A DNA stretch of 64,000 nt from Chondrosia reniformis (Eukaryota > Porifera > Demospongiae > Chondrillida > Chondrillidae), in NCBI GenBank assembly GCA_947172415.1, contig OX359200.1, forward strand, positions 3,474,501 to 3,538,500. The letters are read 5' to 3'. This document shows, one piece after another, positions 16,001-24,659 of this stretch. The notes under the pieces are model-generated. The model was not told the DNA's origin and did not search any database. It saw only the letters and a list, made by a program, of their open reading frames with translations. A program made the position numbers and the translations under genes. The number at the start of each line of letters is the position of its first letter. Positions within the stretch are counted from its first letter, which is position 1.

Positions 16001-17602
16001 AACTATGGGATATATTGGGCAAAAACTATGGGATATATTTGGCAAATATAGGATATGCTTGGCAATAACCGTGGTATATGAAGGGCTACGACTATAGGTG
16101 ATTTTATGGGATATATTTGGCGAACACTATGGGATATACTGGTCAATTGGATACATTAAGCAAAAACTAAGGGATATATTAGGCAAAATTATGGGATAAA
16201 TAGGGCAAAAATTGTGGTATATACTATGGGATATATTTGGTAAAAGCTATGGGATATATTTGCCTAAAACTAAGAGTATGATGGGTAAAATTATGGGATA
16301 TATTATGGGATATAATTGGCAATATTTTTAAATAATAGGTTATATAAAGCAAAAACTGAGGGATATATCAGGCAAAATTATGGGATATATTTTGAAAAAA
16401 TTATGGGATATATTTTCAAAACCATGGGATTTATTTGGAATAACTATGGGATATATTTGGCAAAAACTATAGGATATATTGGGCTCAGACCATAAGTTAA
16501 AGTGAGGAATTTATTTGGTAAAAACTATTAGATATATTGGTCTAATACTATAGATAAAATTTTGGGATGTATTCGGCCAAAACTATGGGATATATTTGGC
16601 AAAATTATGGGATATACGGGTCCATTGGATATATTAAGCAAAAACTAAGGGATGTCTTAGGCAAAATTAAGGGAATATGCAGGGAAAAAATTATGGGATA
16701 CTCTAGCGGATATATTTGTCAAAAGCTATGGGATATATCTGACAAAAACTAAGGAGATATATTATGGAATATAAAAGGCAATATTTATAAATAATTGGAT
16801 ATATTAAGGAAGAACTGAGAGATATACTAGGTCAAAAAATTGGGCTAAGACTAAAGGTTAAATTATGGGATACATTTAGCAAAACTTATGGGATATATTT
16901 GGAAAAATTTGGGATATCTTTGGCAAAAACTGTTGGATATATTGGGCAAAACTGTAGGATATATTGGGCTAAGACTATAGGTGATATTTCGGGATATAGT
17001 TGGCAAAAATTATGGGATATATAATGGTATATATTGGTTAAAAATTGTTGCATATATTTGTCAAAACTGTGGGATATACTGGTCCATTGGATATATTAAG
17101 CTAAAACTAAGGGATGGATTAGGCAAATATGAGATATATAGGAGAAAAATCATGGGATATACTAAGGGATATATTTTTCAAAAGTTATGGGATATATTTG
17201 TTAAAAGCTATGGGATATATTTACCTAAAACTAAGGGGTATATTGGGTAAAATTATGGGATATATTATGGGATATAATTGGCAATATTTTTAAAATATTG
17301 GATATATTAAGCAACAACCGAGGATATTTTAGGCCAAATTATGGGATAGATTAGGCAAAAATTATGGGATATATTTGCAAAAATAATGGGATATATTCGG
17401 AAAAACCATTGGATATATTGAGCAAAAAATTTGGGATATACTGGGTTAAGACTATAGATAATTTTATGGGATGTATTCGCAAAATCTGTAGGATATATTT
17501 TGCAAAACCATGGGATATTTTGGTCCATTGGATATATTAAGCAAAAACCAAGGGATGTCTTAGACAAAATTATGGGATATACTGGATAAAATTATGGGAT
17601 AT
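13022..17602 (+). repeat. 22-23 bp satellite array, second forward block
   Basis: Forward monomers continue with the same variants as the first block up to the retroelement LTR at 17603. The end of the block (15772-17230) is the near-identical copy of the left window edge. No gene is seen. Confidence 0.95.
15772..17230 (+). repeat. Right copy of the ~1.4-kb satellite duplication
   Basis: This is the direct repeat of 1-1460, offset by 15771 bp and with only a handful of substitutions. It includes identical variant monomers with the same indels. Divergence elsewhere between monomers is high, so this duplication must be recent or an assembly effect. Confidence 0.9.
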
Positions 17603-17747
17603 TGTAGTATCCTACTACAAGTTATAGTTCACGATTACTAACACAGTAGCAAATCTCTTGGAGCACACTCTGGACATGAGGGCCTGATCTCATGAAATTA
17701 TATCACTTACAAAACCCATAATAACAGTGTGATAATGATACAGTACA
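17603..17747 (-). repeat. 3' LTR of the gypsy element (145 bp)
   Basis: On the minus strand the segment starts TGTACTGTATC directly after a purine-rich tract and ends GGATACTACA. It therefore has the TGTA...TACA ends expected of an LTR. It is short for the group. The other LTR is missing, so the boundary rests on the terminal dinucleotides, the polypurine tract and the abrupt switch to satellite at 17602. Confidence 0.7.
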
Positions 17748-17758
17748 TTCCTCCCCAC
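17748..17758 (-). other. Polypurine tract of the gypsy element
   Basis: The minus strand reads GTGGGGAGGAA immediately before the LTR start. This matches the purine tract that primes plus-strand DNA synthesis in LTR retrotransposons. Its position supports the LTR call. Confidence 0.7.
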
Positions 17759-17861
17759 TAAGATGAGAAGGTCTATAATACAGCAAAACAAAGCAACAAA
17801 CAATGTCCTTAATTAACTATGATAAACCACACTACATAACTGATACATACAATGAAGGGTG

Positions 17862-18935
17862 CTATGTAGGTATATCAACATAAATGTTCGAGAGTCCATA
17901 ACGATCAACAGGGCGACGAACTCTCTGAGGATAACGTGGCACCGATACTTGTTCTCTACTGGGACTAGCAGGAACTTGTGTCTGCAATGGCGGAATAGCG
18001 TCAAAACTATCTGAGGATTCACTGGAAATAACCTTTAAATGATCCAAGTGCCTTCTCCAGGTACGACCATCTCGTAGCTGCACTAGGTAAGAGCAGGGAC
18101 CCAGTTGACCTACAACTTCTCCTGGTAACCATTCACCCTTGTGGATAAAATCCCTAACTAAAACTGAATATCCGACTGCAACCGATCGCTGTTTAGCATG
18201 AGTATCATGATGTTTCTTCTGATCAGCTTGTTTGGAACAAACCTTGCTTTGTTGATCTGGCCTTAGAAGGTCAAATTTGGTTCGTAACTGTCTTTTTACA
18301 AACAACATACTAGGTGACTCATTAGTTGTGGCATGTGGTGTACTCCGATAAGTTAACAGAAAGTTTGCAAGGACCTGAGAGAGATGACCACCTTGACGAA
18401 CTCCTACCTTCACTGATTCCTTAAAGGTTCTTACAAATCTCTCAGCAAGACCATTAGAAGATGGGTGATATGGTGAACACAATATGTGCTTCACTCCATT
18501 CTGCTTCATGAATTCCTGAAATGTTTCGAAAGTAAATTGTGGACCATTATCTGAAACCAATTGTTCCGGTAGACTGTATGAAGCAAAAAGAAACCTGAGT
18601 ACTTCCACTGTCTTTTCAGCTGATGTAGAGGGCATTTCAATGACCTCTGGCCACTTCGAATGAGCATCTACCAGGATTAAGAACATCCTATTACAAAAGG
18701 GACCAGCAAAGTCGACATGAACCCTTTGCCATGGTCGCGTTGGCCACACCCATGGGTGTAGTGGAGTAACAGCAGGTGCTGATTTGACTGACTGACATGA
18801 TAGACAAGAATGAGCCAATTCTTCTATTGCTTTATCTAGACCTGGCCACCAGAAATGACTTCTGGCCATTGATTTCATTCTTGTAACTCCACAGTGTTCT
18901 TGATGTAGCTGTGATAGGACTCTAGCATGTAGCAT
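17862..18935 (-). pseudogene. Integrase part of gypsy pol (open, but inside a broken pol)
   Basis: A 357-residue stretch is open from its first ATG. It begins with an HHCC zinc-binding module (LHQEH at residues 10-14, CLSC at 44-47) and continues into a DDE catalytic core: VDFAGPF (D75), VSDNGPQF (D129) and NGLAERF (E165). The C-terminal part (GYSVLVRDF, then LGPCSYLVQLRDG) is a GPY/F-type module. All catalytic residues are present. The frame continues upstream from residue 1 to an in-frame TAG at 19050-19052, which separates it from RNase H. The ATG is therefore just an internal pol methionine, and the segment is a remnant of a polyprotein, not a gene of its own. Confidence 0.93.
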
Positions 18936-19052
18936 TTGTGGTATTATTACACGATTTCCCCAAAGCAGGCAGCTGCTTTCAACTGATAGTTCTTCCTTCT
19001 TCTGCCAAAAGGACTTGACTTCCTCTGGAACCGATCCAGGCCACCCAGACTA

Positions 19053-19633
19053 CGTATATTGCACCATTTTACTAAGAATTGGGTCTTTTCTAGTGCTCTG
19101 AGCTAACTGAGCAGATGTTACTGGCAAGGAGTTGAGCTGACCAATAAGGAAACAGGTTGTATCTGCAACCGGTTCTGGAAGACCTCCAGACAGAGGGAGA
19201 CGTGAAAGAGCATCTGCATTAGCATGTTGACTAGTAGACTTGAACCGTATGGTATACCGATATGCAGATAAGGTGATGGCCCATCTCTGGATTCGTGCTG
19301 CAGCTAAAGGAGGGATACCTTTGTTAGGTCCTAATATAGTTAATAAGGGTTTGTGATCAGTAGGAAGGGTAAATATTCTGCCGTACAGATACTGGTGAAA
19401 TTTTTTACACCGTAGATTAGAGCTAATGCCTCCTTCTCTAATTGGGAATAATTCCTTTCACTAGACGACAAAGTGCGAGAAGCAAATGCAATAGGCTTCT
19501 CCTGACCGTCTGGGTATTCATGTGAAATGACAGCACCAATCCCATATGCTGATGCATCTGCAGCGAGCTTGAGTGGCAGGGTAACATCGTAGTGAGTTAG
19601 CACACATGAGGAAGTTAAGGCATCCTTAGCTTT
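19053..19633 (-). pseudogene. RNase H part of gypsy pol, frameshifted
   Basis: The segment begins after an in-frame TAG at 19634-19636 and carries the RNase H signature LAADASAYGIGAV, followed by FASRTLSSSERNYSQLEKEAL. Near 19401-19406 there is a run of six A (minus strand). After it, the RNase H frame continues in another phase (LPTDHKPLLTI, then ANADALSRLPL) down to the second TAG at 19050-19052. One more A in the run would restore the frame. RNase H removes the RNA template during reverse transcription. This copy cannot make an intact protein. Confidence 0.85.
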
Positions 19634-20595
19634 CTAAAAGGCTTGCTGACAGTCATTGCTCCAACTCCATACTGCCTTATGTTGTAATAATGCATTCAGA
19701 GGGGTCAAGATGGTGGCTAAGTTGGGAATAAACTTGCCATAATAATTAAGTATGCCTAGGAAAGACCGTAGTTCTTGGACATTGGTTGGTTTGGGTGCTT
19801 CCTTAATGGCCTCCAGCTTGCTGGGTATGGTGTGTAAGCCTGCTGCATCCACATGATGTCCACCGATTCTGCCATAAATTCACATTTCTTCTTCTTGACT
19901 CTCAGCCCACTTTTCTCAAGCCTAGAGAGTACCTCGGCTAAGGACTTTAAATGATCTGCAGTATCTCTTCCCGTAATCAGGATATCATCTATGTAGCATA
20001 TAACACCAGGAATGCCTTGCAATAGGGAGTCCATGGTTCTCTGGAAGATTGCAGGGGCTGACGATATACCAAATGGAAGACGGGTATACCTGTACAATCC
20101 TAGATGAGTATTGACTGTCAGATACTGCTTTGACTCCTCATCCAATAGAAGCTGTTGATATGCTTGAGACAAGTCGAGTTTTGTAAACTGCTTACCACCT
20201 GCAAGTGTAGCAAACAGCTCCTCTGGCTTAGGTAAGGGATGCTGGTCCACTTCCAGCATAGCATTGATGGTCACCTTATAATCACCACATATGCGGAACC
20301 TACCATCTTTCTTGGGCACTGGGACAATGGGTGCAGCCCAGTCACTATGTGATACCTTTCCCACAATTCCTGCGGCTACAAGAGAGTTAATCTCCTGCTC
20401 AATTGCATCCCTAATAGCAAAAGGAACAGGTCTAGGCCTGTGAAAGACAGGTGTAACACCTTCCCTCACTGAAAGATGGGTCTTTCCCAATGTAAAGGTA
20501 CCTAGGCCTTCCTTAAAAACCCCATTGAATCGCTGAAGAATGTCCTGTAGGGTACACTTGACATCCTGGGCACATGAGTAGGCTATGGTTTCCAA
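19634..20595 (-). pseudogene. Reverse transcriptase part of gypsy pol, broken
   Basis: The reverse transcriptase motifs are in order over residues 1-245: KKDGRFRICGDY (95-106), FTKLDLSQAY with D141, RLPFGISSAPAIFQ (172-185) and the catalytic YIDDILI (201-207). Near 19860 the frame shifts. The following connection domain (LRSFLGILNYYGKFIPNL) is in another phase, and a deletion of about 7 nt, where a YLG-type turn is expected, would explain it. A TAG at 19634-19636 then interrupts the join to RNase H. The upstream end is lost at the minisatellite border: stop codons lie at once upstream and the apparent start codon is TTG. Confidence 0.92.
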
Positions 20596-20596
20596 T

Positions 20597-21080
20597 TTAA
20601 CCTAATGTACTAGTTGTATGTACTAGTTGTATGTATTGGTTGTATATATGTACTTGTAACTAGTTGTATGTACTAGTTGTATGTACTAGTTCTCTGTATT
20701 AGTTTAAGTACTAGTTGCAGGAAATTGATGTATTTACTAGTTGTATGTACTAGTTGTATGTAGTAGTTGTATGAAATAGCTGTATGTACTAGTTATATGC
20801 ACTAGTTGTATATAATTGTTGTATGTACTAGTTGTATGTACTGGTAACTAGTTGTATGTACTAGCTGTGTGTACTAGTTGTATGTAGTTATATACTACTT
20901 GTATGTACTAGTTGTGTGGGTTTTTATGTATACTAGGTAAATTTATAAGTTGTAGCTACTAGTTTTATGTAGTAGTTGAATGTACTAATAACTACATGTG
21001 TGTAGTAATTGTATGTACTAGTTGTATGTTCTAGTTGTGTTTACATGTTGTATGTACTAGCTGTATGTACTAGTTGTATG
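20597..21080 (+). repeat. 13-bp minisatellite, block a
   Basis: Tandem copies of TAGTTGTATGTAC with frequent substitutions and small indels. It starts directly at the truncated gypsy end. No gene. Confidence 0.95.
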
Positions 21081-21313
21081 AAAAATCTAATATACCATTT
21101 TCCTACATGCTATATGACTATTCTGTAAAAAGAGCCTATAGGGGAACTAAACCTAAAGAGAGCTCTAGATGAAGATATCTTTTCTTCCTTCTTTTCCCTT
21201 CTTTCATCTTCTTCTCCACTGGGTCAGACAGCCGTTTCTGGGAATTCCACCCTTCATCAGGGACCCTGGGAGTCTTTGTCTTTTTCTTTATCTTGATCTT
21301 CTGTGAATCCTTG
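21081..21313. mobile_element. Unclassified interspersed repeat, family P, copy 1
   Basis: A 233-bp non-satellite insert starts AAAAATCTAATATACC and ends GATCTTCTGTGAATCC. It holds a pyrimidine-rich stretch (TTTTCTTCCTTCTTTTCCC) and is shared with 23592-23834 and, in part, 29588-29690. Compared with copy 2 it lacks a few bases around 21180. It has no coding capacity or obvious terminal repeats. Confidence 0.7.
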
Positions 21314-23591
21314 GTATGTACTAGTTGTATATACTAGTCAATAGTTGCCTGTACTAGTTATATGTACTAGTTGTATGTACTAGTTGTGTGTAATTGTTGT
21401 ATGTAATTGTTATACGTACTAGTTGTATGTCATAATTGTATGTTCTAGTTGTATGTACTAGTAAGTAGTTGCATGTACTAGTTATATGTACTTGTTGAAT
21501 GTAATAGCTGTAGGTACTAGTTATATATATTAATTGTATGTACTTTTTGTAGGTACTAGTTGTATGTACTTGTAACTATATAGTTTTAGGTACTACTTGT
21601 ATAAACTGCTTCTATATCCTAGTTCAATATACTAGCTGTATGTACTATTTGTATGTACTAGTTCTACGTCCTAGTTGTAGTACTAGTTCTTTGTAATATA
21701 TAGTTGCATGTACTGGTTTTATGTACTAGTTGTAAGTACCAGTTGTATGTACTTGTTGCATGTTCTAGTTTTATGTACTAGTTGTAGGCAGAATTTGTAT
21801 GTACTAATTATATGTACAACTAACTTTCAGTATATACTAGTTGTATGTATTAGTTGTTTGAATTAGTTGTATGTAGTTGTATGTAATACTTGTATGTACT
21901 AGTTGTATGTACTAGTTTTATGTACTTGCTGTATATGTGTTGTAGGAAGTTGTGTGCACTAGTTTTTATGTACTAGTTGTATGTACTAGATATATGTACT
22001 AGTTGTCTGAATTAATGTTATGTAGTAGTTGTATGTACAAGTAGTTAGTTGTATTTAGTAGTTGTATGTACTAGTTGTATGTATTAGTTGTAAGTACTAG
22101 CTGTATGGACAATTTGTATATAGTTTTATGGACTAGTTGTATGTACTAGTTGCATGTTCTAGTTTTATGTACTAGTTGTAGGCAGAATTTGTATGTACTA
22201 ATTATATGTACAACTAACTTTCAGTATATACTAGTTGTATGTATTAGTTGTTTGAATTAGTTGTATGTAGTTGTATGTAATACTTGTATGTACTAGTTGT
22301 ATGTACTAGTTTTATGTACTTGCTGTATATGTGTTGTAGGAAGTTGTGTGCACTAGTTTTTATGTACTAGTTGTATGTACTAGATATATGTACTAGTTGT
22401 CTGAATTAATGTTATGTAGTAGTTGTATGTACAAGTAGTTAGTTGTATTTAGTAGTTGTATGTACTAGTTGTATGTATTAGTTGTAAGTACTAGCTGTAT
22501 GGACAATTTGTATATAGTTTTATGGACTAGTTGTATGTACTAGCTGTATGTACCAGTTATATGTACTAGTTGTATGGACTAGTTGTATGGACTAGTTCTA
22601 TGTACTAGTTGTATATATATATATGTTCTAGTAGGTAGTTGTATGTACTAGTTGTATATATGTTCTAGTAAGTAGTTGTATGTACTAGTTATATGTACTA
22701 ATTGTGTGTACTAGCTGTATGGACTAGTATATGTACTAATTGTATGTACTAGTTATATGTACTAGTAACTATTAGAATATACTAGTTGTATGTACTAGTT
22801 GTTTGAACTAGTTGTATATAGTTATATGTACTAGTTGTATCTACTAGTTGTATGGACTAGTTCTATGTACTAGTTGTATATATGTTCTAGTAAGTAGTTG
22901 TATGTACTAGTTATATGTACTAATTGTCTGTACTAGCTGTATGAACTAGTGTATGTACTAGTAACTATCAGAATATACTAGCTGTATGTACTAGTTGTTT
23001 TAACTAGGTGTATATAGTTATATGTACTACGTTTATGTACTAGTTGTGTGTATTTTTCGTATGTACTGGTAACTAGATGTATGTACTTGTTGTATGTACT
23101 TATTGAATGTTCTAGTTGTATGTGCTAGTTGTATGTATTTGTTGTATATGTGTTCTAGTAAGTAGTTGGCTGCACCAGTTATATGTACTAGTTTTATGAA
23201 CTAAATGTATATACTAGTTGAATGTACAAATTTATGTACTAGTAGTTAGTTGTATATACTAGTTGTATGTACAAGTTGTATGGATTAGTTGTATATGCTA
23301 GGTGTATGAAAGAGTAATAATCTGTATTTACTAGTTGTAAGTACTAGCTGTATTTAAAATTTGTATGTAGTTATATGTACTACTGGTATGTACTAGTTGT
23401 GTGAAATTTTTGTATGTACTAGTTATATTTACTAGTTGTAGTTACTAGTTTTATGTACTCATTGTATGTACAAGTTGCATGTACTAGTATCTAGATGTAT
23501 GTATTAGTTGTATGTAGTATATAGTTGTATATATGTACTAGTTGTATATACTTGTTATAGTAGTTGTATATATGTTCTAGTGAGTAGTTGT
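21314..23591 (+). repeat. 13-bp minisatellite, block b
   Basis: This block contains a perfect tandem duplication of 394 bp (21756-22149 and 22150-22543) and several copies of a unit with 'TATATATGTTCTAGTAAGTAG'-like variants. Otherwise it is ordinary degenerate minisatellite without a gene. Confidence 0.95.
21756..22543 (+). repeat. 394-bp perfect tandem duplication inside the minisatellite
   Basis: Two adjacent 394-bp copies start TTGCATGTTCTAGTTTTATG at 21756 and 22150 and appear identical throughout by eye, including rare variants such as GGCAGAATTTG and CAACTAACTTTCAG. A weaker relative lies near 49.9-50.2 kb. Confidence 0.9.
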
Positions 23592-23834
23592 ATAAAAAAT
23601 CTAAGATACCATTTTCCTACATGCTATATTCCTATTCTGTAAATAGAGCCTATAGGGGAACTAAACCTAAAGAGAGCTTTAGATGAAGATACAGGAGGCT
23701 TTTCTTCCTTCTTTTCCCTTCTTTCATCTTCTTCTCCACTGGGTCAGACAGCCGTTTCTGGGAATTCCACCCTTCATCAGTGAGCCTGGGAGTCTTTGTC
23801 TTTTTCTTTATTTTGATCTTCTGTGAATGCTTCG
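23592..23834. mobile_element. Unclassified interspersed repeat, family P, copy 2
   Basis: This is the most complete copy of the family seen at 21081 and 29588, in the same orientation. The flanks are minisatellite on both sides. No open frame of note. Confidence 0.7.
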
Positions 23835-24205
23835 TATGTACTAGTTATATGTACTAATTGTATGTACTAGCTGTATGGACTAGTGTATGTACAAATTGTA
23901 TGTACTAGTTGTATGTACTTGTAACTATCAGAATATACTAGTTGTATGTACTAGTTGTGTGTATTTTTTGTATGTACTAATAACTAGATGTGTTTACTTG
24001 TTGTAGTTACTAGTTTTATGTAAGAGTTATATGAACTAATTGTATGTACTAAATGTGTGTAATTATTGTATGTATTACTTATATTTACTAGTTGTATGTA
24101 CTAGTTGTATGTAGTAGTAACTTGTTGTATGTACTACTTGTATGTCCTTGTTGTATGTACTCGTAATATGGACTAGTTTTATGTACTAGTTGTATGTAGT
24201 AAATA
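23835..24205 (+). repeat. 13-bp minisatellite, block c
   Basis: Degenerate 13-bp units between two inserted repeats. No gene. Confidence 0.93.
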
Positions 24206-24370
24206 GAAAGTAGAACGAAATGGACTTAAAAATTGACGACCTACAAGAGTCGATCTGTAATCAGTTTACCGGATATCCATGAGAACCAGTCAAGTATTTC
24301 TAGTTTACTCAGGGTTGGCTAGGGCCCCACGAGTTTTTTAAACTCAAACTCCTTGTTTTTGTATCTACTA
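24206..24370 (+). mobile_element. Helitron-like repeat H, truncated and internally deleted copy
   Basis: The segment retains the part starting GAACGAAATGGACTTAAAAA and the terminal hairpin (ACGAG, T-run, AAACTC), then CTCCTTGTTTTTGTATCT. About 40 bp present in other copies between ACTTAAAAA and AATTGACG are missing. The 5' half of the element is absent. Confidence 0.6.
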
Positions 24371-24497
24371 ATTGTATGTTTTGTAGTTACTAATGGTATG
24401 TACTAGTTGTAGGTACTAGTAACTAGATATATGCACTAGTTGTATGTAGTAGTTGTATGTACTAATGGTATGTACTAGTTGTAAGTACTAATACGTA
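24371..24497 (+). repeat. 13-bp minisatellite, block d
   Basis: A short run of 13-bp units. Its last 11 bases, ACTAATACGTA (24487-24497), are duplicated after the next insert. Confidence 0.9.
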
Positions 24498-24659
24498 ATA
24501 GAATAAGGATTCCTTATAACTGCGTCCAACTTATCTTTGGGATGGCACATCCTTCGACTTTTGAGCGTTTAAAAACGCAGTTGGTTTATTCAATTCTTGG
24601 TCAAACGTTTCGACCCTTTTTAAACGCTCAAAAGTCGAAGGATGTACCATCCCAAAGAT
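24498..24659. mobile_element. Retroelement tail with inverted arms and 11-bp target duplication
   Basis: This 162-bp insert is flanked by exact 11-bp repeats ACTAATACGTA (24487-24497 and 24660-24670). It is palindromic: arms at 24533-24570 and 24622-24659 are almost perfect inverted copies (about 38 bp) around a 51-bp loop. Its reverse complement resembles the end of the insert at 54155-54586 (GGGTCGAAACGTTTG, AAAAGTCGAA, AAGATAAGTT). A target duplication of this length plus inverted arms suggests target-primed reverse transcription with a 5' inversion, as in LINE or Penelope-like elements. The family assignment is inferred. Confidence 0.6.

Larger units (their letters stand above)
17603..20596 (-). 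mobile_element. 5'-truncated Ty3/gypsy LTR retrotransposon
   Basis: A minus-strand pol fragment reads reverse transcriptase, RNase H and integrase from high to low coordinates. It is followed by a polypurine tract and one short LTR. Gag, protease, primer-binding site and 5' LTR are absent: the sequence passes straight into the 13-bp minisatellite at about 20597, while the LTR end abuts the other satellite at 17603. The order RT-RNase H-integrase and the integrase GPY/F-like end place it in Ty3/gypsy (Metaviridae). I saw no chromodomain. Pol is broken by two frame disruptions and two in-frame TAG codons, so the copy is dead. Confidence 0.93.

Noticed and set aside
1..17602. Telomeric repeat
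   Set aside because: The monomer is 22-23 bp, degenerate and inverted in part. It does not resemble TTAGGG-type telomere repeats.
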